This document shows positions 1 to 8,400 of a stretch of DNA of 64,000 bases, in pieces. The stretch is taken from NCBI RefSeq assembly GCF_014201715.1, contig NZ_JACHFD010000007.1, positions 124,001-188,000 on the forward strand, written 5' to 3'. The position numbers and the translations under genes are program-made. Source of the DNA: Haloferula luteola. GTDB lineage: Bacteria; Verrucomicrobiota; Verrucomicrobiia; Verrucomicrobiales; Akkermansiaceae. The notes under the pieces were generated by a model that ran no database searches, was not told the DNA's origin, and saw only the letters and a program-made list of their open reading frames with translations. Each line of letters starts with the position of its first letter. Position 1 is the first letter of the stretch.

Positions 1-513
1 GACCCTGAAGGCCCGGATGGAGAACTGGGCAGGCTGGCAGCTGCGCTCCCACAGGCAGTGGAGGTGTGGACGCCCACGAATTTGGAGAAAGGGATGGCCG
101 CCTTGCAAGCAAGGCTCGAGGCAGGTACGGAGGAAGAGGTATTTGTTTTGGTGCGGGATGTTCAGCGTTTCAAGGGACTGCGGGAGGAAGATGAGTTTCG
201 CTTTTCCTTCGATGACGATTCGTCCGGTGCTGTGAATACGGCGAAGGTCTTCCAGAGTTTGATCAGCGAGGGTCCGGCGGCGGGCATCCACCTGATCGTG
301 ACGGCGGATGCATGGAGCCACGTCTCGCGTTGGATTCCACGGAAGTTGCTCTCCGATTTCCGAATGCGGGTGCTGTTCCAGATGAGTGCGGCGGATTCGT
401 CGGCAATGATCGATTCGCCAATCGCCTCCAAGCTCGGATTGCATCGAGGGGTTCTCTATGACGAAGCGATGGCGACGGTGGAAACCTTTCGGCCCTATGC
501 ACGGGTCCGCTGA
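1..513 (+). CDS. FtsK/SpoIIIE-type ATPase, C-terminal fragment
   Basis: This is the 3' end of a gene that begins before the window; frame 1 is open from base 1. The 170 visible residues look like the last part of a P-loop ATPase of the FtsK/SpoIIIE/EssC type. A hydrophobic Walker B-like strand (VFVLVRDVQRF) is followed by a helix with ISEGPAAGIHLIVTAD, the usual strand after Walker B in which the protein contrasts a local, arriving request with its neighbours, then a FRMRVLFQMS strand and the segment DSPIASKLGLHRGVLYDE. Family knowledge: such proteins are DNA or protein translocases. Walker A lies outside the window, so function cannot be fixed. Confidence is moderate and rests on motif order only. 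Confidence 0.6.
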   Translation, partial: DPEGPDGELGRLAAALPQAVEVWTPTNLEKGMAALQARLEAGTEEEVFVLVRDVQRFKGLREEDEFRFSFDDDSSGAVNTAKVFQSLISEGPAAGIHLIVTADAWSHVSRWIPRKLLSDFRMRVLFQMSAADSSAMIDSPIASKLGLHRGVLYDEAMATVETFRPYARVR

Positions 514-554
514 AGCGATCCTCGGCAGGTGAAGCGGTCAGGGAGAGATGGAAG

Positions 555-839
555 TCAACGGGCGCGGATCGCGAAGTAGATTCCAAGGCCCGTGACAGCC
601 CAAGCTCCCATGCCGACCAAGCAGACGAACTTGGCTGTGAGACGCGGTGGATGTTCGGGGGGCGAAGGTCGATTTTTCTTGAGTTTGAGTTCGCGCATTT
701 CGCGAAAAGGAGCCATTCGGAGTCGCCCACCTGATAGAACTTTTAGTGCGACCCAACCGCTGCCATAGAAGAAGCGAGCGAGAAGACCCTCGAGGAGTGC
801 TTGGAAGAGGATCTCTCCGAGAAATGAATCCAGAGGCAT
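555..839 (-). CDS. small membrane protein of unknown function
   Basis: A 94-residue protein with one clear transmembrane segment near the C-terminus (about residues 70-90: FVCLVGMGAWAVTGLGIYFA), ending in a basic IRAR tail. The N-terminal half holds a second, weaker hydrophobic stretch (FLGEILFQALLEGLLARFFYG), and the middle is basic and proline-rich. It lies 36 bases downstream of the next minus-strand gene, so the two may be co-transcribed. I recognise no family. No clear Shine-Dalgarno site precedes the ATG. Confidence 0.5.
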   Translation of the reverse strand: MPLDSFLGEILFQALLEGLLARFFYGSGWVALKVLSGGRLRMAPFREMRELKLKKNRPSPPEHPPRLTAKFVCLVGMGAWAVTGLGIYFAIRAR

Positions 840-875
840 GGAAAAGACGAGAGGGCTAGGAGTCGGAATTCGGGC

Positions 876-1418
876 TCAAGGGGAATCAGAAGTCACCGTT
901 CTGGAGTGCACTTGATGGCTTTCAAGGTCGTATTCGATGGGAAGCTCCATGATTGGGGCGTCAGTTGCGGGATCCTTGCCTGATAGGGTGAGGTGAAGGA
1001 GCTGAGTCGGAGTGCTCCATGAGATCGAGGCGATTCCAGTATGAAAGAGAGCCAGATGTTTGACTCGGGTGGCGGCATCCCACTCCTTCCAGAGTTGTGC
1101 GTCGAATCCGAGGACTTCTGAGACGCGTCCGTTGGACTCAATCTGATATAGCATCGCGATGGCGTCGCCCGATCCGACTTTTTGCATGCGGCAAAGCCAT
1201 CGTCCGTCTGGGGAGAGAAAGTAAAGCCCAGGCCAAGGGAAGGCTTGCAGGGGAACGTCGGAGGATTCGGGGCGTTCGAACCGCAGCCATTCTTTGGGAT
1301 GCTCTCCCCGGATTTGGAGGATCTGGAATCTTCCTTCGCAGGAAAGAGCGACGTTTGGGGGCGCTGCCCCCAGCGGAAGGCACCCAGTCCAGGCAAGGAC
1401 GAGAAAGGTGGGTTTCAT
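876..1418 (-). CDS. secreted hypothetical protein
   Basis: About 180 residues starting at the ATG whose complement lies at 1416-1418; a TTG 12 bases upstream is the other option. The N-terminus (MKPTFLVLAWTGCLPLGAAPP) is a short signal peptide with a probable AxA-like cleavage site. The mature part has alternating beta-like segments (GLYFLSPDGRWLCRMQ, AIAMLYQIESNGRVSEVLG), reminiscent of WD/TolB-type blades, but it is too short for a propeller. It is followed closely by the small membrane protein on the same strand. No function can be assigned. Confidence 0.6.
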   Translation of the reverse strand: MKPTFLVLAWTGCLPLGAAPPNVALSCEGRFQILQIRGEHPKEWLRFERPESSDVPLQAFPWPGLYFLSPDGRWLCRMQKVGSGDAIAMLYQIESNGRVSEVLGFDAQLWKEWDAATRVKHLALFHTGIASISWSTPTQLLHLTLSGKDPATDAPIMELPIEYDLESHQVHSRTVTSDSP

Positions 1419-1651
1419 GGTGAGAAGCAAAAACCGGTATTCGGTGATCGGTGAATGAGTTCGCCAGGAGAAGGTATCCCCGTAAAGTTTGAATATTAAA
1501 GGTTTTGGGTGAAGATTAGGATCATGAAAAGATAAGAGGGTCTTGGGTTGGGTGATATTTTTGATTGTTGAAGAAAAGAGCTGTCACGAGAAGAGGCTTG
1601 CTTTGTTGGGGGGTGGGTTCATGGATGGGTATCGCTATCTAACTTTTGTCT

Positions 1652-4240
1652 ATGCTTTCGATGATACGTGGTTGGTTTTTTTGGTTTCTTGTCAGCGGTT
1701 TGCTTTCCCATGCGCTCGCTTTGTCTTCGGGTGAAACGGCTTCCGGGAATATCGCGACTCTTGGCGAAGTGGATGAAGTGACGTTTTACGCTGAAGGTGG
1801 GCAACATATCCGGATCGGTGTGGCTTCCCTGGCGAGTAGTTCTTCAGTCAGTATCACCAGTGAGTTGCTGGCTCCTGGGGGAGAGGTGGTGGGATCGGTT
1901 GCTACGACAACCGGAGGGCTGATTTTCTATCAGGCGGTGAACTCGGGGACTTACCGGATTCGGTTGAACGAGACAGGAAACAATAACGTCGGAGGGTGGC
2001 AGGTTCAGCTGTTTCTCGGTAGTGGGACTTCGGTGACGAGTGGGGATAGTGGGGTCATCACCCATGGTCAGGATCTCACGGGAACAATGGATATCGGGGA
2101 CATCGATTCCTGGACTTTTCAGGGGACTCGGGGGCGTCCAGTGAGGATGGGTTTCGGAGAAATCACCCCCAATTCTTATTTCGAACCGCGATTGCAAGTT
2201 TTTGCTCCCAATGGGGAGCTCATCGCGACGGATGTGGATTCGGAAGGGGCTGCGGTGGCCTTTACTCCTTCCGAAACAGGAGTTTATCGGGCGATTCTGA
2301 CTGAGCAGACGGGCAACCAAGCAAACAGTTATCGAATCTCACTGGTAAATCTGGATCCGGTCGTTGCGGCTTCGGTGGACAATGGAATCTTGACGAACGG
2401 AGCGGAGCTCGGAGGGACCATCCAATTTGGCGATTTTGATGTGTGGACCTTTCAAGCGGTGGCGGGACAAGCGGTTCGCTTCGGTATGGGTGAAGTGAGC
2501 CCAGATAGTTATTTCACTCCGCTGGTGGAGATTTTTGACCCCAGCGGTGCAAGGGTGGCGGTCGATGAAGATGGGGTCGGGGCATCCGTGGCGTTCTCTG
2601 CCAACCGCTCGGGAACTTACACGGCGGTTGTCAGTGAAAGTGGTCATGATCGTGAGAATTCCTATCGGGTCTTCCTCGCGCTGGGCGGGCATGTGTCCTC
2701 TGCGGATGCAGCGACCTTCTCGATTGGCAATGGTGAGGACGTGAACGGGATCACTCAATATGGGGATTTTGATTTGGCGACCTTTGAGGCGCATGCCGGG
2801 GAGGTCATTCGCTTCGGATTTGGAGAGATTTCTCCCGATTCCTACTTTGATCCCTTCCTAGAGATTTTCGATCCGATCGGCAATCGAGTCGCTTGGGATT
2901 TGGACTCAGAGGGGGCTTCGGTGGCCTTCACGGCGACTTCGAGTGGGGTGTTTACGGCGATTTTTAGCGAATCGGGCACGGACCGTGAGAATTCCTATCG
3001 GGTATCGCTAGCGATCTCCGCGGGAGCCTTTGTGGGTGAATTGGGTGATGGATGGATTGCCAATGGAGCGGATGTTCGGGGATCGATCGATTTTGGCGAC
3101 TTTGACCTTTGGAGATTTGAAGCATCCCTCGGCCAATCGGTGCGGTTGGGATTCGGGGAGATTTCGCCGGACTCCTATTTCGCTCCGGTCCTGGAAGTGT
3201 ATGCCCCTTCGGGGACTTTGGTGGCCTCGGATGTCTCCGATGTGGGAGCGGCCGTTGGATTCATGGCGAGTGAGACCGGGGAGTATCGAGTGATCGTCTA
3301 CGAATCGGACACCGATCGGCAGAACTCCTACCAACTGTCATTGGCGGTGGCGGGGAGGGATTTCACCGCGATGGCGGATAGCGGGCCATTGGCGAATGGT
3401 TCGACGGCCTCGGGAATGCTCAATTATGGAGATTTCGATTTATGGTCTTTTGAAGCGGAGGCAGGGAAAACGGTGAAGTTTGGATTCGGCGAGATTTCGG
3501 CCGACAGTTATTTCGAGCCCAAGCTTGAGATTTTTGATCCGGCTGGTGCCCGCGTGGCGTACGCGTCCGGGGATCCTGGTACGGAGGTGACGTTTGTGGC
3601 CAGTGTCTCCGGGGACTATACGGCGATCGTGAGTGAGGTGGAGGGGACCCGAGAAAACTCCTATGAGGTGTCACTCGCGGTGATTGGAACGGCGTTTGAG
3701 ACGGCGGGAAGATCTCTGGAAGCAGGGGTTTCGATGAATGGCGGGATTGGGCCGGGAAACCTTGAGCTGTATGCGTTTCGTGCTGCGATCGGAGATTCGA
3801 TTTCCCTGAATCTAGCGGAGACGTCGTCGAATAGTTACTTTTATCCTCACCTTGAAGTGTATTCGGCAGACGGGCAGTTGGTGTTCAGTGGCGTAGGCTC
3901 GACGGGCGTTTCGGGGAGTTTTGTCGCGATTGTGGGTGGAAACTACTTTGTCGTGGTTGGTGAAGATGGGGCGAACGAAGGTGGATCTTATTCGATCACC
4001 GTTGACGGGTTCACTGGAGGTGACGTCGTCTTTGATGAGGCTGCGGCACCGGATCTCTCGCTGGAACGTGCATCGGGTGAAAGCCTCCGTCTCAGCTGGG
4101 AGAATGTCCCGGATTGGTCGCTGAGCCGGTCACCGGATTTGCGGACCTGGAGCCCTGGGCCGGTGCCCGTTTTGGTTGGAGACCAAAATGAGTTGTTGAT
4201 TGAGCCAGAAGGCACGGAGTTTTTCCGCCTCGAAAAGTAA
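1652..4240 (+). CDS. large secreted protein of seven PPC-like tandem modules
   Basis: About 862 residues. The ATG at 1652 gives a good signal peptide (MLSMIRGWFFWFLVSGLLSHALA); a TTG 6 bases upstream is in frame. The mature protein is seven modules of about 110 residues. Each has a G-D-x-D-x-W/F-x-F-x-A core, then GFGEISPDSYFxP, LEIFDPxGxRVA and a terminal NSYxVSLA. Modules 2-6 are very alike; the first and last are divergent. The layout resembles bacterial pre-peptidase C-terminal (PPC) domains, which are secreted beta-sandwich appendages. The last 60 residues form a separate tail with LSWENVPDWSLSRSPDLRTW and a final FFRLEK, like three other proteins in the window. No catalytic domain is visible, so a surface or adhesive role is inferred. 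Confidence 0.85.
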   Translation: MLSMIRGWFFWFLVSGLLSHALALSSGETASGNIATLGEVDEVTFYAEGGQHIRIGVASLASSSSVSITSELLAPGGEVVGSVATTTGGLIFYQAVNSGTYRIRLNETGNNNVGGWQVQLFLGSGTSVTSGDSGVITHGQDLTGTMDIGDIDSWTFQGTRGRPVRMGFGEITPNSYFEPRLQVFAPNGELIATDVDSEGAAVAFTPSETGVYRAILTEQTGNQANSYRISLVNLDPVVAASVDNGILTNGAELGGTIQFGDFDVWTFQAVAGQAVRFGMGEVSPDSYFTPLVEIFDPSGARVAVDEDGVGASVAFSANRSGTYTAVVSESGHDRENSYRVFLALGGHVSSADAATFSIGNGEDVNGITQYGDFDLATFEAHAGEVIRFGFGEISPDSYFDPFLEIFDPIGNRVAWDLDSEGASVAFTATSSGVFTAIFSESGTDRENSYRVSLAISAGAFVGELGDGWIANGADVRGSIDFGDFDLWRFEASLGQSVRLGFGEISPDSYFAPVLEVYAPSGTLVASDVSDVGAAVGFMASETGEYRVIVYESDTDRQNSYQLSLAVAGRDFTAMADSGPLANGSTASGMLNYGDFDLWSFEAEAGKTVKFGFGEISADSYFEPKLEIFDPAGARVAYASGDPGTEVTFVASVSGDYTAIVSEVEGTRENSYEVSLAVIGTAFETAGRSLEAGVSMNGGIGPGNLELYAFRAAIGDSISLNLAETSSNSYFYPHLEVYSADGQLVFSGVGSTGVSGSFVAIVGGNYFVVVGEDGANEGGSYSITVDGFTGGDVVFDEAAAPDLSLERASGESLRLSWENVPDWSLSRSPDLRTWSPGPVPVLVGDQNELLIEPEGTEFFRLEK

Positions 4241-4255
4241 GGGGACTGCGCGGAT

Positions 4256-5002
4256 TCAGCGAGGGCACTCGACGGAGTCCCGCAGTCGGAGGGAACCATA
4301 GTAGAAAAACTCGGGGGTGGTGTGGATTTCGCCAGACCATCCCAGGTTCTCCAGTCTCGCCATCAATGCCTCTGGGTCAAAGAAGCGCTTCACGATGTGA
4401 AATGTTTCTCCGTGGTTGAGCCGGCGTTCGACGATGCCTGAATCATCCAATGGCTGATGGTCGAGAGCCGTTGATCTTTGGGTCTTAAGGCTATCGACGA
4501 AAAAGACTCTGCCCTGAGGTTTGAGGGCACGGCGCACGATTTCCCAGAAGGGTTGGAAATGAGTCTCCGGGACGTGGGAGAGCCAAAAGCCGAAGAAGAT
4601 GGAATCAAAACGTTCGGGAGGGTCCCACTGGAAGATGTCGGCCTTCTGAAATTGAACGGTGGAAGAACCCTGCTTCTGGCGATTGAGGCATAGGGTTTCG
4701 TTGGAGGAATCGATGGCCGTGAGGCGTTCCGCCAGTGCCGCCAAATGGTGGGTCCAAAGGCCGGTGCCTGCGGCGATTTCCAAGACAGTCCCGAGGGGTG
4801 CTTGGGAAGATAGGTGGCATCGGATGACGTCGAGTTCTTCGCCCCATTGTCTCCGGTGGGCATCTCCTCGATCATATCGGCCGGTGCGGAGGAACCATTC
4901 GTCATACTCACCTGCTCTGGCCCGATAGTAGGCGATTTGTTCGTCGATCAGCGAGGACGGGTGCATGAGGGGCATGGGTCGCGGAGCCGACGGAGGATTC
5001 AT
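4256..5002 (-). CDS. class I SAM-dependent methyltransferase
   Basis: A 248-residue protein with the Rossmann-type methyltransferase fold. Motif I is VLEIAAGTG at about residues 73-81; the acidic end of strand 2 is LTAID (D98). A motif-II-like FDSIFFGFWLSHVP and the late GRVFFVDS strand follow. It resembles the Methyltransf_11/25 group that acts on small molecules. The substrate is unknown. It is divergent from the CYTH gene at 5082. ATGs at residues 1, 10 and 13 are all possible starts. The 3' end lies 15 bases from the end of the convergent PPC-repeat gene. Confidence 0.8.
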   Translation of the reverse strand: MNPPSAPRPMPLMHPSSLIDEQIAYYRARAGEYDEWFLRTGRYDRGDAHRRQWGEELDVIRCHLSSQAPLGTVLEIAAGTGLWTHHLAALAERLTAIDSSNETLCLNRQKQGSSTVQFQKADIFQWDPPERFDSIFFGFWLSHVPETHFQPFWEIVRRALKPQGRVFFVDSLKTQRSTALDHQPLDDSGIVERRLNHGETFHIVKRFFDPEALMARLENLGWSGEIHTTPEFFYYGSLRLRDSVECPR

Positions 5003-5081
5003 GATGAGAGGCGGGAGGACGAGGGAATTGCGTTCCCCATTTTCTCATCGGGTCGAGGGGGGAAAGTGCCTAGGGTGGGGC

Positions 5082-5576
5082 ATGGGATGCGAGATTGAGC
5101 GGAAATTTTTGGTAGTCGGGGATGACTGGCGAGAAGGCCAGGGGGTGCTGTTCCGGCAGGGGTATTTGAATGGTCACCCTGATCGAACCGTGCGGGTGCG
5201 ATTGGAGGGAGATCGGGGCGTGCTCACGATCAAGGGACGCAGCGAGGGCATTTCCCGACTGGAGTTCGAATACCCCATTCCGTGTGAAGATGCGGCGGAG
5301 TTGTTGGAGAAATTGTGCGAGCGGCCGTTGATCGAAAAGCGGAGGTATCGGGTGCCGAGCGCGGGGAGCGTGTGGGAAGTTGACGAGTTTTTCGGCGAAA
5401 ATGAGGGATTGGTGGTCGCTGAAATCGAGTTGGAGAGTGCGGAGCAGGGGATCGAGCTTCCAACCTGGGTGGGACGCGAGGTCAGTGACGACCCAAGGTA
5501 TTTCAATTCGAACTTGGTGAAGTACCCCTTTCAGCAGTGGCCGGAGGTGCGGGGAATTCATGAAGAAGTCTCCTGA
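5082..5576 (+). CDS. CYTH-domain triphosphatase-like protein
   Basis: A 164-residue protein of the CYTH superfamily. The start at 5082 puts the diagnostic ExExK-type motif right at the N-terminus (MGCEIERKFLV); the frame is open further upstream but that part is not CYTH-like. Later strands carry the expected charged residues that line the tunnel: RQGYLN, TVRVRLEGDRGVLTIKG, RLEFEYPIP, IEKRRYRV, WEVDEFFGENEGLVVAEIELE. Size and motif order match short bacterial CYTH proteins that hydrolyse inorganic tripolyphosphate or related triphosphates with a divalent metal. Class IV adenylate cyclase activity cannot be excluded from sequence alone. Confidence 0.9.
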   Translation: MGCEIERKFLVVGDDWREGQGVLFRQGYLNGHPDRTVRVRLEGDRGVLTIKGRSEGISRLEFEYPIPCEDAAELLEKLCERPLIEKRRYRVPSAGSVWEVDEFFGENEGLVVAEIELESAEQGIELPTWVGREVSDDPRYFNSNLVKYPFQQWPEVRGIHEEVS

Positions 5577-5600
5577 TGGAGCTCGACTTGGCCCAAAATT

Positions 5601-5647
5601 GGCTTCGCAGAAAAAAGCGAAGCCGCCGGGGTCCCACGCCCGGCGGC
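5601..5647 (-). terminator. overlapping hairpins, probable terminator
   Basis: Two perfect stems overlap. GGCTTCGC (5601-5608) pairs with GCGAAGCC (5617-5624) around an AGAAAAAA loop. GCCGCCGGG (5622-5630) pairs with CCCGGCGGC (5639-5647). On the minus strand the GC-rich stem comes first and is followed by a run of six T within the second hairpin. This fits intrinsic termination of the minus-strand operon that ends at 5796. The rest of 5648-5795 shows no gene. Confidence 0.5.
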
Positions 5648-5795
5648 CTCAGGTCGTCAAAAGTCCCACACCCATGGGAATTTCGACATTGCTGTTACCC
5701 TTACATTGAATCCGCTTTCACGGTGTTCAGGGGGATAGACCTTTCGCCCATGCGAACGTTCAAAGTTTTTGAAAAGTTTTTTGAGTTGGGGGGAA

Positions 5796-7049
5796 TCAGG
5801 GTTCTTCGGGCGCGAGGTAGAGGGAGTCCAGGACCTGCTGTCGGGAAGATTCGGGGAGTTGATGGCGGTCCATAGCCTGTGTGAATTGTTGGAGGACGCG
5901 GTCGGCGGCTTCACCGCCTCGCGAGACCATGAGGCGGCAGGATGGCGCCATGTGAAGGAGCAGCTCCGTTTGGGCTGCGGGGGTGGGAAAGCAATGTAGA
6001 ACGCTATCGAATGTGGAGGAGGGAGACCAAGGAGACAGGACTTGGGAGGCATAGGTGAGGCGATCCTGCGAGGTGGGGAGGGCTTGAAGGATGGACTGGG
6101 CTTCGGGGCCGGAGACCGCTGCCGTGCCGCGGAGGGAGACGAGGGCTTGGCGTCGTTGATCGTCGGAAAAATGATCAAGCCAGGTGGCCATGTGGTGCGC
6201 GGCCTGGGCGTCGCCTTCGCTGGCGGCGATTCCCGAGAGCATGGGGTGGAGAAACCGAGCGGCGAGGCGCGGATCTTCGAGGCTGAGAACCCATTGACGG
6301 GCGGCGTCGGGATCGCGAGAGGCCCAAACGGTGACAGCGGAGATCAGTTGAGAGGGGTCCTGGGTGAGACGGGTGAGCTTTGAGAAATCAAAGGGATCTG
6401 GAAAGGAACAGACACTTCCGAGGTCGCCGCGAACCATTGATGGAAAATCGCTGTTGTAGAATGCGGCGAGATCTTCGGCACTGCGATGGGCGGCCCCTTT
6501 TTCGGCGGCGGCGACGAAGTGAATGGTGCTGCTTTCCAGATGGTTTTCCGGGTCCTCGGAGAGGCGTTTGAGCCAAACGAGAGCGAGCTGATGGGAGGCT
6601 TCGGAGGCCGGGTAGAAGAGGGAGCTGAGAAGGGCGGGCCGGAGGCGGGGATCGGTCTCGATGGCCCAAGGAAAGGCGTCGAAGCCCTGGCGGCGAAAGA
6701 TTTCCTGGGCGATGAGAGGGATCCGGTTTCGGAAAGCATCGAGGGAGTCTCCGGATTGATTTTCGGGGAGTTGAAAAAGGGCCTGCAGTTCGTCGAGAGA
6801 GAGGTGTTCGAGGTGGCGAGCAAGCGACTCATGGTGAGGCGTGCCTTGTCGAATGAGGCTTCGCAGGTGGGAGAGGGAGTGAGTCGAAGAGGTCGGTGAG
6901 GTGGGGCCACTCGGCCGCGATGATCGAGGGGGCGAAGGATGGGCGCCTTGGCCAACCTGATGGGGTGATGGGGATGAAGCGGGGGCGATGAACCAGCCTA
7001 AGGCCAAGCCACAAAGCCCTGAGCCTACGGAAAGGAGGGCGCGTTTCAT
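5796..7049 (-). CDS. secreted helical protein, paralogue 2 of tandem pair
   Basis: A 417-residue protein with an N-terminal signal or anchor (MKRALLSVGSGLCGLALGWFIA) and a Ser/Pro-rich linker up to about residue 60. A long helical region follows, with repeated W-A-x-x-D-P-x-A-A-x-x-W-like units (VWASRDPDAARQWV). It aligns over most of its length with the upstream neighbour: SLDELQALFQ against DLDEIRAALD, AAEKGAAH against SAERGASS, FDFSKL against FDYPTL. Its ATG overlaps the neighbour's stop by 4 bases (ATGA), so translation is probably coupled. No enzymatic motif is visible. A helical-repeat scaffold outside the cytoplasmic membrane is inferred. Confidence 0.75.
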   Translation of the reverse strand: MKRALLSVGSGLCGLALGWFIAPASSPSPHQVGQGAHPSPPRSSRPSGPTSPTSSTHSLSHLRSLIRQGTPHHESLARHLEHLSLDELQALFQLPENQSGDSLDAFRNRIPLIAQEIFRRQGFDAFPWAIETDPRLRPALLSSLFYPASEASHQLALVWLKRLSEDPENHLESSTIHFVAAAEKGAAHRSAEDLAAFYNSDFPSMVRGDLGSVCSFPDPFDFSKLTRLTQDPSQLISAVTVWASRDPDAARQWVLSLEDPRLAARFLHPMLSGIAASEGDAQAAHHMATWLDHFSDDQRRQALVSLRGTAAVSGPEAQSILQALPTSQDRLTYASQVLSPWSPSSTFDSVLHCFPTPAAQTELLLHMAPSCRLMVSRGGEAADRVLQQFTQAMDRHQLPESSRQQVLDSLYLAPEEP

Positions 7050-8275
7050 GGGGAAAAGGGGGCAAGAAGGTTGGAGATTTCGGAGGGTGAGGCGCCCCAG
7101 TCGACGAGCCGGTCGTGGAGGTTCTGGAGTTGTTCGGGAGACGATTTCATCATGGCGGAACGGTTCGGGATTTCTTCCATGATGCGGAGTCGCTGGGCGG
7201 GATCACGAATGGCATCCAGGTGCTGGAGGGCGGTCGTCAGGTCGTGGCGGAAGAGAGCGTGGGCGGCGAGAGCGTGGGCATCGTCGGCCAGGGGGGAATC
7301 GTTGAGGTGATTGGCGAAGGCGGAAGCGGCTTCGGGAAAGGATCGAAGGCGCGAACTGGCCTGATCAAAGAAGGCGGTTTGTTGATCTTCTGGAAGGGAT
7401 TGAATGGAGGGACCTAAGTCGCTCCAGAGGCGGTTGCGTTTTTCAGGGTCGATGGTGAATGGGAGCCCGCGGGTGGCATCGGCGAGCCCTTGGACTCCGT
7501 TTTTTTCCAACAGGAAGGCGACCGCCGGGCCGATGTCGGCGTTGAGCCATTCGGCAAGGATGGACAACTGCATGGAGTCCGACGCCAGGCGGTTGAAGGA
7601 TTCGGATTGGACGAGGGTGGGGTAGTCGAATCCCGGGGGGAAGTCTGTCCGAAGCATGAAGTCGGTGGGTAGTTCTTCACTCTGCAGGTGCTCCAGCAGA
7701 TGGATGAGAGAGGAGGCCCCGCGTTCGGCAGAGGCGATGATGTTCTTTTCGATGATGGCCCACGGGGAGGTGGTTTCGAAGAATGACCGGTGGCTGAGGA
7801 GGAATTCGAGCCCTGCGGCCGACTCTTCAGGGGGCCAGCCCATGCTCATGATGATGGCGAGGCGGCGTTGCACGGCGGGGATCGTTTGGGCATCGAACCA
7901 GGCACAGGCGCCATCAAGGTCGCGGCGGAGCCATTCTTTCAGCAGGGCGCTGGCGGCGAGTCCGGTCTCGTCCCCGCCGAGGACGAGTTGGGGATCGGCC
8001 GCGGCGGCGTCGAGGGCGGCGCGGATTTCATCGAGATCCCAGTCAGCAAGAAACGGCGCGTAGGGGGATTCGGCATTCAATCTGAAGAGGGACAGGGTGT
8101 CGGAATCGGCCTGAAGCAACATCTGACGAAGCTCCTCGAGGTTTGGAGGGGTTTCGGAAATCGCTCGAGGAGAGGCAGCGGGAGGGGATGGAGAGGAGAG
8201 GGGGGGCTGGGTCATGCGACTCGCCATCCCGCCTAGGAGGAGCCCGATTCCGAAGAGCAGGATGGGGATTTTCAT
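7046..8275 (-). CDS. secreted helical protein, paralogue 1 of tandem pair
   Basis: A 409-residue protein with signal/anchor MKIPILLFGIGLLLGGMA, a short Pro/Ser linker and a helical body of Ala/Leu-rich units such as WLRRDLDGACAWFDAQ. It is distantly related to the next gene, which it overlaps by 4 bases. The two have the same domain plan and similar size, indicating an old tandem duplication. Upstream is the divergent thrS, with 125 bases between them. No known catalytic residues are seen and no function is assigned. Confidence 0.75.
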   Translation of the reverse strand: MKIPILLFGIGLLLGGMASRMTQPPLSSPSPPAASPRAISETPPNLEELRQMLLQADSDTLSLFRLNAESPYAPFLADWDLDEIRAALDAAAADPQLVLGGDETGLAASALLKEWLRRDLDGACAWFDAQTIPAVQRRLAIIMSMGWPPEESAAGLEFLLSHRSFFETTSPWAIIEKNIIASAERGASSLIHLLEHLQSEELPTDFMLRTDFPPGFDYPTLVQSESFNRLASDSMQLSILAEWLNADIGPAVAFLLEKNGVQGLADATRGLPFTIDPEKRNRLWSDLGPSIQSLPEDQQTAFFDQASSRLRSFPEAASAFANHLNDSPLADDAHALAAHALFRHDLTTALQHLDAIRDPAQRLRIMEEIPNRSAMMKSSPEQLQNLHDRLVDWGASPSEISNLLAPFSP

Positions 8276-8400
8276 CGTAGGGAATTGGGAGGAAGGGAGA
8301 TGTTGAAGTCAATGCAGCGATTTGATCGTGAATGTCATGGCGGCCGTTGTCCCGATCCACGGTTGCAAGTTATTCGTTCCTCTGCTTTGTCCGGGGCCGC

